Source: Candidatus Tiddalikarchaeum anstoanum (GTDB taxonomy: Archaea > Nanobdellota > Nanobdellia > Tiddalikarchaeales > Tiddalikarchaeaceae). From it: DNA of 64,000 nucleotides. The stretch is from contig CABMEV010000003.1 in NCBI GenBank assembly GCA_902385255.1, forward strand, positions 1-64,000. The letters are read 5' to 3'. This document shows, in pieces, positions 1-8,105 of the stretch (positions are counted from its first letter, which is position 1; each line of letters begins with the position of its first letter). The position numbers and the translations under genes are program-made. The notes beneath the pieces were generated by a model, which worked only from the letters and a program-made list of their open reading frames with translations, had not been told where the DNA came from and did no database searches.

Positions 1-461
1 ATTTTTATAGTGAACGTCAAATTCTTGCCTGCTAGTTCGTGATTGAAATCAATAGTTACAGTTTCTTCGTCAATGCTTGTTATCCTGCCTGATAATCCCG
101 AATTCGTCTCTAAAAACATTCCAATAACAGGCTCTGCTCCGATGGCAGCGGCAAGGGTTGACTTATCTGCTAATTGAATCAGTTCCGGCCTCTCATTGCC
201 ATAAGCTTCTTCAGGAGGTATGGTGAATGTTTTCTCTTCCCCTATCTTCATGCCTATCACTGCATTGTCAAATCCGGAAATCATCTCATGATTCCCGGCT
301 GTAAAATTCAAAGGCGTCCTCCCTATTGAAGAGTCAAATACGGACCCGTCGCTTAAAGTCCCGGTATAATCAAGAAACACTTTATCGCCAGCTTCCACTA
401 CCTTAGTTGTAGTGCATCCCGCGATTAATAACAGCAGTAATACTGATAATTTCTTATTCAT
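1..461 (-). CDS. FKBP-type peptidyl-prolyl isomerase lipoprotein (partial)
   Basis: The gene runs off the left edge, so only the first 153 codons are present. It starts at the ATG complementary to 459-461. The protein opens with a lipoprotein signal peptide ending in the lipobox LLIAGC, so it is probably anchored outside the membrane. The next part reads as a SlyD-like FKBP domain: VFLDYTGTLSDGSVFDSS, then MISGFDNAVIGMKIGEEKTF and IPPEEAYG. The insert and return strand (SGRITSIDEETVTIDFNHELAGK) match SlyD-type proteins. The likely role is proline isomerisation and folding of exported proteins. The family call is firm; surface location is inferred from the lipobox. Confidence 0.85.
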   Translation of the reverse strand, partial: MNKKLSVLLLLLIAGCTTTKVVEAGDKVFLDYTGTLSDGSVFDSSIGRTPLNFTAGNHEMISGFDNAVIGMKIGEEKTFTIPPEEAYGNERPELIQLADKSTLAAAIGAEPVIGMFLETNSGLSGRITSIDEETVTIDFNHELAGKNLTFTIK

Positions 462-525
462 GATTTGTATAATTCCAAATTTTGACAAGATTAAAAAACT
501 ATTTATTTAAACAAGATTGGGAAAG

Positions 526-533
526 TTTATAAA
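526..533 (+). promoter_or_regulatory. TATA box of the helicase gene
   Basis: The octamer TTTATAAA begins 30 bases before the GTG at 556. That spacing fits a transcript starting at or next to the start codon, and it lies inside the longer reading frame that would begin at the TTG at 517. This argues for the GTG as the true start. Confidence 0.55.
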
Positions 534-555
534 TTACTTTTCATGTACTCTACCT

Positions 556-2238
556 GTGACTTCGCTTTATGAAACACTCACTTCCAAGGTCATTCCAAGG
601 CCTTACCAGAAAAACTTGGTGGATATAATAGTCGAGAAGCCTGATAATTACTTGATAAGCCTTGACAAAGGTCTTGGAAAATCATACATACCAATTTGGG
701 CTTTTTATAAATTGCAGGATGCAGGAAAACTGCCTACTTATTCTAAAGGATTAATCATAGCACATAATACGCAGTTATTAACCCAGTGGAAGGATTATCT
801 GAAGACTTTAGGCATACCTCCTGAGGATGTTTACATTAACAGGTCGCTGTCATTCTGGAATTCAGATATTAGAGGAAGGCAGCAGAGCTGGGATAATAGG
901 GGAATACACCAGTTTAAACAACAGGCTAATTTAGTAAACAGTATGACAAGGGATGTGTGGAATCATGCGAAATGGGTTATTTCAACACCTAAAACTTTCG
1001 CATCCGACGCGTTATATATGAAATGGGCTGAGGGAGGGGAAGGCGTGTTAAAACAGTTTAAACTCGCAATACTGGATGAGGTGCAAAACAGCGTCTCAAT
1101 AGCAAACAGTTCGGACAATTCAGCATTATACTCTCACAGAGTGAGCCGTAATTTTGAGAATTTATTGAGCGACTTTTTGTATAATGAGGCTTACTACCCG
1201 CTGCGCATAGGATTAAGCGGAGGATTTGACAGCGAGGACAGGAAGAAAGCAGTATTAGAATTTTTCAACATTAAACCAATCTCTGTGCCGAAGGAGGAAC
1301 TTGAAAACTGGGCGTTAGATGTGCGTTATCACGAGGTCATAATCAACGACAGCTTGGTTGCAGACATATGCAACGGCTTGAACATTTTAAGAAAAGATGC
1401 CATAGCCAGGCTTGTCAAAACTTACGGGATAGACGGTTATGGAAAAAGCTTTTACACAGACCTTGCGGAATTACTTAAAAAAGAGGAAGATGATAAGAAA
1501 GATTTTGCAAGACAATACGCATGGTTCATATTATCACTTGACGTGATGAAATTATATTTGTATGATTATCCTCAATTCTCATGGTGTTATAACCAGTTAG
1601 TGGACGTATTGGATAAGGTTCCAAGGTCGATGAATAATGAAGACATTGTAAATAATATATTAAGTTCGGGATATCAGCGGCTGATTAAAGGCGAACTTAG
1701 CGGGAAAACAAAAGCTCTTCTCGATTTCGTAAGGGTGAAAGACTTAAGCAAGCTCCAGATTAAACAGGACAACAGGGGCTTCTTAAACTCGGTGATGAAT
1801 GATGATATGCAGGCGATAATATTCTGCCGCACCAAGAAGACAGTAAGAGACCTCACACGGTTACTGCAGAATGAAAAAATAAAGGCTGATTACGTGACAG
1901 GAACAGGCTTAAGCGATGAGATTAAGAAAGAGCGTATTAAAAATTTTAAGGATAACAAGTTCAACATCCTCGTAACCATTGACAAATACTTGGGCGAGGG
2001 AATGGATTTTCCAAACGCCAAGTACACAATAGACTTTAGTTCAACTTCGAATCCTGGAGACTGGAGCCAGAGGGTTTATAGGATGAGAAGCGGCGACTTC
2101 TTCTCTTTCCTGTATGAGGGAACAACTGAGATAGACCGTTTAGAGCACATTCATGAAGAATTAGAGAAAGAGAATATTTCAACACCATCAGAACTCAAAG
2201 AGGAAAATGTTATTAATGTATTAAGAAGAATGGGATAA
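556..2238 (+). CDS. Superfamily 2 DNA/RNA helicase
   Basis: The open frame extends back to a TTG at 517, but a TATA box inside that extension favours the GTG at 556, giving 560 residues. SF2 motifs appear in order: a Walker A of the form LDKGLGKS, motif II as DEVQ instead of DEAD/DEAH, a motif III-like GLSGG, then helicase-C motifs AIIFCRTKKT, LVTIDKYLGEGMDFP and QRVYRMRSG. The layout resembles Rad25-like or restriction-type SF2 translocases more than RNA helicases. No nuclease domain is visible. The role is unknown; DNA repair or remodelling is plausible. It is followed after 9 bases by a convergent gene. Confidence 0.8.
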   Translation: MTSLYETLTSKVIPRPYQKNLVDIIVEKPDNYLISLDKGLGKSYIPIWAFYKLQDAGKLPTYSKGLIIAHNTQLLTQWKDYLKTLGIPPEDVYINRSLSFWNSDIRGRQQSWDNRGIHQFKQQANLVNSMTRDVWNHAKWVISTPKTFASDALYMKWAEGGEGVLKQFKLAILDEVQNSVSIANSSDNSALYSHRVSRNFENLLSDFLYNEAYYPLRIGLSGGFDSEDRKKAVLEFFNIKPISVPKEELENWALDVRYHEVIINDSLVADICNGLNILRKDAIARLVKTYGIDGYGKSFYTDLAELLKKEEDDKKDFARQYAWFILSLDVMKLYLYDYPQFSWCYNQLVDVLDKVPRSMNNEDIVNNILSSGYQRLIKGELSGKTKALLDFVRVKDLSKLQIKQDNRGFLNSVMNDDMQAIIFCRTKKTVRDLTRLLQNEKIKADYVTGTGLSDEIKKERIKNFKDNKFNILVTIDKYLGEGMDFPNAKYTIDFSSTSNPGDWSQRVYRMRSGDFFSFLYEGTTEIDRLEHIHEELEKENISTPSELKEENVINVLRRMG

Positions 2239-2247
2239 AAAAAAAAT

Positions 2248-2949
2248 TTATTTCTTCAAGCTGTTGTCTCCATCGTTGAACTTGCAGTCGATGTGGCTGC
2301 CATCGCAGAACGGCTTATTTTTTGACTGCCCGCACCTGCAGAGAGTCATCCTGTTTCTTTTTTCATACTTAACGCCTTCAATGGACTCCAAGCTTACTCC
2401 TCCTTTAACCCAGATTGGCCCGCTCACTTTAAAACCAGGGTCTTCAATCAAGCTTATCGAAGGTTCAAATTTCGGCTCGACGGGTTTTCCAGTCTTACTG
2501 TCCCATAATACCAATCTACCTGAAGGGCAATTTCCCACAGCTTCAATTGTTATATCCCTTATTTTAGGGTCATCGCAGAACTTTATGAGATTCCACACCC
2601 CGTCCCTTATGTGGCAGAAGCGCGCACTCGCGCATAAATCCTGAAAATCAGTGAGTACAAGATTAGGCCCGGTTGTTTTCTCTGCACAGTCCAAGTATTT
2701 CTTGTTGCCTGCAGTTTCAGCGCCGTTGAATCCAATCTTGTGATGCGTTCCGTCGCAGAACGGCTTATTCTTTGAACCTCCGCACCTGCATAATTCATAA
2801 CTTTCTTTCTCCGGATACTTCTTTCCTTTAACCCATTTGACAGGGATACCTTCACTGTTGGTTTTAATTATCTCCTTATCCAGCGGCAAATTGCCAGAAA
2901 CAATGTAAGGTCCGTTTTTTGAAACAATAACTTTAGCTGTTTTTTCCAT
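2248..2949 (-). CDS. Double CDGSH iron-sulfur protein
   Basis: Two CDGSH motifs are visible, one near residues 52-70 (CRCGGSKNKPFCDGTHHKIGF spans it) and one near the C-terminus (CRCGQSKNKPFCDGSH). Each supplies three Cys and one His for a [2Fe-2S] cluster. Between them lies a segment with CASARFCHIRDGVWNL and GNCPSGRL, which matches the divergent mono-cluster [4Fe-4S] domain often joined to CDGSH domains. The protein is probably a soluble electron carrier or redox sensor. The length (233 residues) is normal for this architecture. It stands alone between convergent and divergent neighbours. Confidence 0.88.
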   Translation of the reverse strand: MEKTAKVIVSKNGPYIVSGNLPLDKEIIKTNSEGIPVKWVKGKKYPEKESYELCRCGGSKNKPFCDGTHHKIGFNGAETAGNKKYLDCAEKTTGPNLVLTDFQDLCASARFCHIRDGVWNLIKFCDDPKIRDITIEAVGNCPSGRLVLWDSKTGKPVEPKFEPSISLIEDPGFKVSGPIWVKGGVSLESIEGVKYEKRNRMTLCRCGQSKNKPFCDGSHIDCKFNDGDNSLKK

Positions 2950-2992
2950 AATACTTCAAAACAAAGTGCTCATTATTTAAAAAGAGATTCAG

Positions 2993-3505
2993 TCAAACAG
3001 TCTTCTTCCCGCCGATGCTTATAGTATAATACTTGTAATCTTTGCAGTATCTTATATTTTTGGTTAATGGGAACAAATCCAGCCTTACTACATTAATCTT
3101 ATGGTCTTTAGAAGAGTCTAGTATGCTGCGAAGCACAGAGACCAAGTTTGTCACCATGGTTTTCTCATTAGCTATGCCTTCAACCTGGCTGTCCCACTCT
3201 ATTAAGTATTTGGCGCCAAGCTCGAAACAATCATACCATTTTGCAACAACATTATCAAGATAATCCTGATAATCATTCGCCTTCACAGCGTTAGGATTAA
3301 CTGAATATTTTATTAATTCCCCTGCCTGAACGTCATGCCCCAAATAGTACTTTTTTCCAAGAACTTTAAGGTCCATCCTGAAATCCAGAGCGCCAACATC
3401 ATAATCCAGCACTACAATACCATCCGAATTTTTCGGAATGGAAGGAATAAGTTCAAGATAATCATGTTTGATATTAAACCAGGCAATAAGTATATCATTA
3501 TACAT
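2993..3505 (-). CDS. Hypothetical protein, 170 residues
   Basis: I do not recognise this family. The protein is soluble, mixed alpha/beta, without a signal peptide or membrane segment. Acidic positions such as DYDVGALDFRMDLKV and EWDSQVEG recur but form no catalytic signature I can name. The ATG start is preceded on the minus strand by a TATA-like TTATATAATATT about 30 bases upstream, supporting expression as a single gene. Confidence 0.6.
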   Translation of the reverse strand: MYNDILIAWFNIKHDYLELIPSIPKNSDGIVVLDYDVGALDFRMDLKVLGKKYYLGHDVQAGELIKYSVNPNAVKANDYQDYLDNVVAKWYDCFELGAKYLIEWDSQVEGIANEKTMVTNLVSVLRSILDSSKDHKINVVRLDLFPLTKNIRYCKDYKYYTISIGGKKTV

Positions 3506-3624
3506 GAAAACTAATGAACTGCATTAATATTATATAACTCTTAGTCACAACTATAAGTTGTTGCAAAAATCATAACTTTAATTACTACCCCTAAATGGAA
3601 AACTTAAAACTAGCAGGTAGTTAT

Positions 3625-4242
3625 TTACGCGATTTTCGTTCGATAATTGATGACTAATTTTTTGCTTAATAATAATGCTATAGTCAGCCAGAAACCGCCT
3701 ATTAATAATCCGCCAATTACATCACTCAGCCAGTGAACGTTTAAGTACAGCCTGTTAAGGCAGACCATTAATATTAACAGCACGTTTAATGCAGTGAAAA
3801 AAGCTCTCAATTTTGCATCCTTTATTCTTTTGCCAAATATTATAATAATAAGCGAGAAGAACAATAATGCCATCGTTGAATGAGCGCTTGGAAAACCGAA
3901 ACTAGCCTCGCTAATTAGCATATCAAAAGGCCTCGGCCTTGCAATTAACTGCTTTATTACCGTTTCAATCACTAACCCGCCAAGTAATCCTATGCTAAAC
4001 AAAGTCGTACTCGTATATTCCCTGTTTCTTATCAGAAAAATTAATACGATTATGGACGCTATAATCATAGGCACTATATCAAAAGTTTCTGAAACTATTA
4101 TCATCACGTTTGTCAGCGGATTGCTCTGAACTGTTTTCGCCCATTCGTGAACCGCTAAGTCTGCAGTCTGAATTATTTGATTATTCGTGAACATTGAAAT
4201 TATAAGCAGGCAAAATAAGACTAATAGAGCTGCACTTAACAT
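3625..4242 (-). CDS. PAP2-family membrane phosphatase
   Basis: The three phosphatase motifs are present in order: KQLIARPRP, PSAHS and RLYLNVHWLSD (R, then H and D with the usual spacing), among about six hydrophobic helices. The family removes phosphate from lipid substrates such as undecaprenyl/dolichyl pyrophosphate or phosphatidate, with the active site facing outside. The open frame reaches back to 4440, but that extension is read antisense to another apparent gene, so I place the start at the ATG complementary to 4240-4242 (MLSAALLVLFC), the first residues of helix 1. It would be 205 residues. Confidence 0.85.
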   Translation of the reverse strand: MLSAALLVLFCLLIISMFTNNQIIQTADLAVHEWAKTVQSNPLTNVMIIVSETFDIVPMIIASIIVLIFLIRNREYTSTTLFSIGLLGGLVIETVIKQLIARPRPFDMLISEASFGFPSAHSTMALLFFSLIIIIFGKRIKDAKLRAFFTALNVLLILMVCLNRLYLNVHWLSDVIGGLLIGGFWLTIALLLSKKLVINYRTKIA

Positions 4243-4345
4243 CTTCAAATTAAACGTTTTCAAGGTATTGGGAACTACTCTTTCATTATTTTTAAAACGT
4301 TGTCTTAATACTTTTATAATAACTATGCGTAAAATAATGTATGGT

Positions 4346-4489
4346 ATGAATCTGACAGAGACTTTATACGTCACCAGCAAAGAAGAGTGGAGAAAATGGC
4401 TTGAAAAGAACCATGACAAGAAGACGAGGAATAAACACATAATAAGAGCTGTGAAAAACGCGAAACTGAACAGTAAATATATAGCTTAA
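4346..4489 (+). CDS. Short YdeI/OmpD-associated-like protein, probably a truncated remnant
   Basis: The 47-residue product begins MNLTETLYVTSKEEWRKWLE, which closely resembles the N-terminus of YdeI/OmpD-associated family proteins. Those run near 190 residues; here the sequence departs after about 27 residues and ends quickly in a basic tail (AVKNAKLNSKYIA). In-frame ATGs at 4325 and 4337 are also possible starts. A TATA-like TTTATAAT lies at 4313-4320. Either it is a genuine mini-protein or a decayed gene. The family link rests on one short match. Confidence 0.4.
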   Translation: MNLTETLYVTSKEEWRKWLEKNHDKKTRNKHIIRAVKNAKLNSKYIA

Positions 4490-4545
4490 TCCGCTATGAA
4501 AAAAATAGCAAATAATAAAAAACGTTGAATTCTAATAATTCTTTC

Positions 4546-4827
4546 ATGATTGATTTATTTTGGACAATAATAGGTGTAGTCATCGCAGGAGTTGGATTAT
4601 TTTTCTATTTTAAACGAACTTCTGAACGAATACAGGGTGCAGGATTATCTGAAGGCATAGTCATTGGCATACTCATTTTTGAACTTATCGAAATCGTAAT
4701 GGTTGAATTCTTCGGATTTGAGAGCAACGGTTTTGGAATAGCGATAGGAGCAGCAGCAGGATTAGGCTTTGGAAAATTCCTTGAAACCAGAAAGAACAAA
4801 ACTAAATCTAAGAAGACAAAAAGGTAA
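4546..4827 (+). CDS. Small membrane protein, 93 residues
   Basis: The frame extends to a TTG at 4525, but the ATG at 4546 (MIDLFWTIIGVV) begins directly with the first hydrophobic helix. There are two or three membrane segments with small-residue packing (IAIGAAAGLGFGKFLE) and a strongly basic C-terminal tail (TRKNKTKSKKTKR), which would face the cytoplasm. I do not recognise the family. It converges with the msrB gene nine bases downstream. Confidence 0.55.
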   Translation: MIDLFWTIIGVVIAGVGLFFYFKRTSERIQGAGLSEGIVIGILIFELIEIVMVEFFGFESNGFGIAIGAAAGLGFGKFLETRKNKTKSKKTKR

Positions 4828-4835
4828 ACATCCCT

Positions 4836-5228
4836 TTATCTTTTCTTTTTAAATTTTAACGCAGCCGAGTTGATGCAGTACCTTTTTCCTGTAATCTTAG
4901 GACCATCATTAAATACGTGGCCCAGGTGGCCGCCGCACTTCGCGCAGCTAACCTCATCACGGGGTATTATAAGTGAATAATCCTTGCTGATAACCACACT
5001 GCCTGGCACAGCATCATAAAAACTAGGCCAGCCAGTTCCCGAATCAAACTTGGTTTTGGACTTGAACAATAAGTTGCCGCAGGCAGCGCATACATAATCC
5101 CCATTGTTAGTTACGTGGATGAATTTTCCAGTGAACGGAGCCTCAGTTTTCTTCCTCCTGAGAATGTCATACTCTTCTTTAGACAAGCAATTTTTCCACT
5201 CATCATCGCTTTTTTTCACAAACTGCAT
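4836..5228 (-). CDS. msrB: Peptide-methionine (R)-S-oxide reductase MsrB
   Basis: This is a complete MsrB of 130 residues. It has the structural zinc site C47/C50 (CAACG) and C95/C98 ([12 protein letters not shown]), the SGTGWPSF substrate loop, and the catalytic cysteine in RYCINSAAL (C118). It reduces the R diastereomer of methionine sulfoxide in proteins. There is no signal peptide, so it acts in the cytoplasm. It overlaps the end of msrA by 13 bases on the same strand, so the two are co-transcribed and translationally coupled. Confidence 0.95.
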   Translation of the reverse strand: MQFVKKSDDEWKNCLSKEEYDILRRKKTEAPFTGKFIHVTNNGDYVCAACGNLLFKSKTKFDSGTGWPSFYDAVPGSVVISKDYSLIIPRDEVSCAKCGGHLGHVFNDGPKITGKRYCINSAALKFKKKR

Positions 5229-5677
5229 GAGCTGCCTCCTTTTTTCATATAATACTTCTGATGATACTCCTCTGCAGGGTAGAACACGCCTTCTTTAACA
5301 ATCTCAGTAACTATCTTATTTTTGAAATTTTTTTGTGCGGTTTTCAGTGAAGATATAGCTGTCTTTTTCTGATTTTCATTATGGTAGAATATTACAGACT
5401 TGTACTGCGTTCCAAAATCCAATCCCTGCCTGTTTGGAGTAGTAGGGTCATGATTCTTCCAGAAATACTCCAATAATTTTTCATAACTGATAATCTTTGG
5501 ATTAAACGTTGCCTGTACAACTTCAACGTGTCCAGTCAGGTTGGTGCAGACAGATAAGTAAGTTGGATTTTTCGCTTTTCCGCCCATGAATCCGACAGCC
5601 GTATTAGTCACGCCTTTTATTTTTCTGAAAACTTCTTCAGAACCCCAGAAACAACCCATACCAAAAGTAGCAAGCAT
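5216..5677 (-). CDS. msrA: Peptide-methionine (S)-S-oxide reductase MsrA
   Basis: The start-proximal [10 protein letters not shown] carries the catalytic cysteine (C9) of MsrA. The [16 protein letters not shown] and [10 protein letters not shown] segments are family hallmarks. At 153 residues it is a compact full-length MsrA with the resolving region reduced to GGSSCSL at the C-terminus. It reduces the S diastereomer of methionine sulfoxide, complementing MsrB encoded directly downstream. It is the first gene of the msrA-msrB pair. A divergent extracellular MsrP-like gene starts 79 bases away. Confidence 0.95.
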   Translation of the reverse strand: MLATFGMGCFWGSEEVFRKIKGVTNTAVGFMGGKAKNPTYLSVCTNLTGHVEVVQATFNPKIISYEKLLEYFWKNHDPTTPNRQGLDFGTQYKSVIFYHNENQKKTAISSLKTAQKNFKNKIVTEIVKEGVFYPAEEYHQKYYMKKGGSSCSL

Positions 5678-5756
5678 TTATTATTTTATAATCAATTGTT
5701 AGTTAAATACGTTTAGAAAAATGCTTAAAATAAACGAAGACTTATAATTTTTTAAT

Positions 5757-6395
5757 ATGAAAGCGTTAATATTACTAATATTTTTATTGTTAATCTCAGG
5801 ATGCACAGCTTCAAATGTAATAAGCCTCGGCAGCGTTGAAATTAGTGATTATAACGGAACAAGGCTTGATTCAGTTAATGATTTTAGGGAGAACTCAATA
5901 CATGGACCTCAATATATCAACATTGACAATTATACGCTAGAAGTATTCGGGTTAGCCAGTAATCCAAAAGATTATACTTATTCTGAGGTCTTATCACACC
6001 AGGCTTATTCGAAAATAGTCCAGATTAACTGCGTGGAAGGCTGGAGTGTTAAAATTTTATGGGAAGGGGTTCTCGTTAAAGACTTATTGGAAGAAGCGGG
6101 AGTAGAACCTGAAGCGTCCACAATAATATTCCACGCTTTTGACGGCTACTCAACAAGTTTCCCGCTAAGTTACATCCTGGATAATAATATCTTGCTTGCT
6201 TATAAGATGAATAATATTACTATCCCTCCGGAGAGAGGTTACCCTTTCCAATTAGTTGCTGAAAACAAGTGGGGTTTTAAATGGATAAAATGGATAACTG
6301 GCATTGAATTATCCAGTGATTCAAGCTACTTAGGTTATTGGGAGTCGAGGGGTTATAATAATAATGCAGACTTAAACGGTTCAAAATTCAGCTAA
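5757..6395 (+). CDS. Sulfite-oxidase/MsrP (YedY)-like molybdopterin-domain lipoprotein
   Basis: The N-terminus is a lipoprotein signal with lipobox LISGC (C16), so the protein should sit outside the membrane. The rest aligns by eye with the YedY/MsrP fold: INCVEGWSVKILWEGVLVKD carries the molybdenum-ligand cysteine (C92), and RGYPFQLVAENKWGFKWIKW matches the conserved cofactor loop. MsrP reduces methionine sulfoxide in exported proteins, which fits the adjacent msrA-msrB. The oddity is the Sec-type lipoprotein signal: YedY is exported by Tat with cofactor bound. Whether this one holds molybdopterin is unknown. Confidence 0.75.
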   Translation: MKALILLIFLLLISGCTASNVISLGSVEISDYNGTRLDSVNDFRENSIHGPQYINIDNYTLEVFGLASNPKDYTYSEVLSHQAYSKIVQINCVEGWSVKILWEGVLVKDLLEEAGVEPEASTIIFHAFDGYSTSFPLSYILDNNILLAYKMNNITIPPERGYPFQLVAENKWGFKWIKWITGIELSSDSSYLGYWESRGYNNNADLNGSKFS

Positions 6396-6616
6396 ACTTT
6401 ACTTTTTATCCGGCGTTTAAAATAAAGATGCAGGAATAATACAGGGATGAAGAGGTATATCAAACCTTCATGAATCTGCATGGACACTGCCTTACTAAGC
6501 AGCCCGAAAGTTAAAGGTTCAACAATCCTGTACTCTGTGACTATAAGTCCGGTAATTAAGTATGTTATAGTCAGTGCTAAGAGCGAGTAATGAATTATTC
6601 TTTTATAATCAACCAT
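6392..6616 (-). CDS. Two-helix membrane protein, candidate mini cytochrome b
   Basis: The 74-residue protein has two hydrophobic helices, about 8-27 and 48-66. Helix 1 begins RIIHYSLLAL, like the first helix of b-type cytochromes. Helix 2 holds H49 and H63, 14 residues apart, the spacing used by two-heme b cytochromes. It converges with the MsrP-like gene, and their stop codons overlap. MsrP normally receives electrons from the heme membrane protein MsrQ, so this could be a reduced equivalent. Heme binding and the partnership are inference from the histidines and location. Confidence 0.5.
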   Translation of the reverse strand: MVDYKRIIHYSLLALTITYLITGLIVTEYRIVEPLTFGLLSKAVSMQIHEGLIYLFIPVLFLHLYFKRRIKSKV

Positions 6617-6664
6617 GGTTTTTTTTTACATATTAACTGCTAGAATAAAAATGTAATCATCAGC

Positions 6665-6672
6665 TTTATATT
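6665..6672 (+). promoter_or_regulatory. TATA box of the PH-domain gene
   Basis: TTTATATT starts 32 bases before the ATG at 6697, the same spacing seen at other apparently leaderless genes here. This supports the ATG over the in-frame TTG at 6685. Confidence 0.45.
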
Positions 6673-6696
6673 CAATAACTCCTTTTGGTTCTGTTA

Positions 6697-7260
6697 ATGG
6701 TTCAATTATTGGATAAGCCTTTTAAGCCGTCGAGCAGTCTGAAAACGCTTTATTTTACTTATTTAATACTAGGTACTATTGGAACAATGCTTTGCTACTC
6801 CCCTGCTTACTTTGCTGCAAATTATTTTGATATTAACTTATTAATAACGCTTCCGGTAATAATCGTGTCTGTCTTAGTGGCATTATGGATACCTCTATTT
6901 TATGATTCAATAAATTACAAACTGACAAAGACCGAGATAATCTGGAGGAGAGGCGTATGGTTCAGGAATACAGGAATAGTCCCTTACAATAGGATTACAA
7001 ACATAGATATAAACCAGGGACCTATTTCGAGAATATTAAACATTGCTTCCTTAAAGATACAGACTGCAGGTTATTCAGGAACAACTAGTGCAGAGATAAG
7101 GCTGAATGGTATAGAAAATTTTGAGGCGTTAAGGGAGCAGATAATGAATTTTGTAAGGGGAAGCAAAGGGACAGCAACCGAGACTTATGATGAAAAAAAT
7201 AATAGCTCTAAGATGCTTGAGGAACTGGTTTTGATTAGAAAATTATTATCCAAAAAGTAA
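6697..7260 (+). CDS. Bacterial-type PH domain membrane protein (YdbS-like)
   Basis: I start at the ATG at 6697 (MVQLLDKPFKPSSSLK), giving 187 residues. Two membrane helices (about 20-45 and 55-75) precede a bPH2-like domain: YKLTKTEIIWRRGVWF, VPYNRITNIDINQGPISRIL and LKIQTAGYSG are the family's usual strands. A charged tail ends in a short helical segment (MLEELVLIRKLLSKK). The function of these proteins is not established; they are thought to act at the membrane. No operon partner is evident. Confidence 0.75.
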   Translation: MVQLLDKPFKPSSSLKTLYFTYLILGTIGTMLCYSPAYFAANYFDINLLITLPVIIVSVLVALWIPLFYDSINYKLTKTEIIWRRGVWFRNTGIVPYNRITNIDINQGPISRILNIASLKIQTAGYSGTTSAEIRLNGIENFEALREQIMNFVRGSKGTATETYDEKNNSSKMLEELVLIRKLLSKK

Positions 7261-7266
7261 AAATTT

Positions 7267-7662
7267 TTACTTGTCTTTAAAGAATAACCAGTCGTTTTTC
7301 TCCTTATTTATCCTGACCAAGTTGTACTTGCCTTTCAATTTCTTGCCGTCGAGCACTATCTTGACGCTGCCGTTCTTCAAACTGTCAGATACGTCTTCCT
7401 CTTTGTTAAAAGGTGCATAAGTTCCTTTATCCCAGATTTTCACGCTGCCCGCGCCGTACTCCCCTTCAGGTATTACTCCTTCAAAACCTGCATAGTTAAT
7501 GTTGTGGTCTTCAACCATTATAGCAAGACGCCTTACTCCGAACTCCATTGGAGGCTCTTTCGGAACAGCCCACGATTTTAAAACCCCATTCACTTCAAGC
7601 CTTAAATCATAATGAAGATGGCTGGCATTATGCTCCTGCACTACGAATATTAAACCTTTCAT
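7267..7662 (-). CDS. Stand-alone LigD-type 3'-phosphoesterase
   Basis: The whole 131-residue protein is the phosphoesterase module of DNA ligase D. Residues matching the known manganese/active-site set are H11, H17, D19 and R21 (QEHNASHLHYDLRLE), H53 and Y57 (EDHNINYAGFEG), and the PEGEYGAG loop. The enzyme trims 3'-ribonucleotides or phosphates at DNA ends to prepare them for ligation. In archaea these modules can be separate proteins. No Ku, polymerase or ligase gene is in the window, so its partners lie elsewhere or are missing. Confidence 0.88.
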   Translation of the reverse strand: MKGLIFVVQEHNASHLHYDLRLEVNGVLKSWAVPKEPPMEFGVRRLAIMVEDHNINYAGFEGVIPEGEYGAGSVKIWDKGTYAPFNKEEDVSDSLKNGSVKIVLDGKKLKGKYNLVRINKEKNDWLFFKDK

Positions 7663-7716
7663 TTACGAGTTATTCTTTATGCATCGTAACTATATATTTT
7701 TTACTCCCCAAGATTT

Positions 7717-8058
7717 TTATTTTGAGACTATTAGAACAATTATTCCTGCTATTGCAAGTATTACTCCAACGCTGATTATTATTATTCGGGTTTTTATTTC
7801 CGCCCTGCTTAGTTTAGACCAGTCATAACGGTCTTTTCTCCAATTATCCTTGTTTACTAACCCTATTATTGTAAATATGAATCCCAACTCCCACAATGCC
7901 GAATTATTAAGAGGTATTCCTATGATGAGCCATATTACTCCCATTATGAAGATGGAGTAGTAATCAACAGGGGTTTTCTTTTTCATGCCGAATTTTATGA
8001 TTATGAGGAATAAGCCAAGCAGTATTATGACTAATCCGACTATGAAAGTAATTTCCAT
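7717..8058 (-). CDS. Small multi-pass membrane protein, 113 residues
   Basis: Four hydrophobic helices are evident at about 3-24, 35-50, 54-68 and 91-112, with a basic loop (NKDNWRKDRYDWSKLSRAE) between the third and fourth. I do not recognise the family, and the neighbours give no clue to function. Confidence 0.55.
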   Translation of the reverse strand: MEITFIVGLVIILLGLFLIIIKFGMKKKTPVDYYSIFIMGVIWLIIGIPLNNSALWELGFIFTIIGLVNKDNWRKDRYDWSKLSRAEIKTRIIIISVGVILAIAGIIVLIVSK

Positions 8059-8105
8059 TTTTAGAAATAAATAAACCTGTTCCTTTTATAAAAATTCTTG
8101 GATTT

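Noticed and set aside
517-555. TTG-initiated extension of the helicase
   Set aside because: It contains the TATA box of the gene and adds no conserved sequence.
3546-3560. Short palindrome around CAACTATAAGTTG upstream of the 2993-3505 gene
   Set aside because: It shares the CAACT/AGTTG letters with the nrd operator, but the spacing differs and a five-base stem in AT-rich DNA is expected by chance.
4243-4440. N-terminal extension of the PAP2 protein (66 residues)
   Set aside because: It is antisense to the YdeI-like fragment and its promoter, and PAP2 proteins begin near the first helix.
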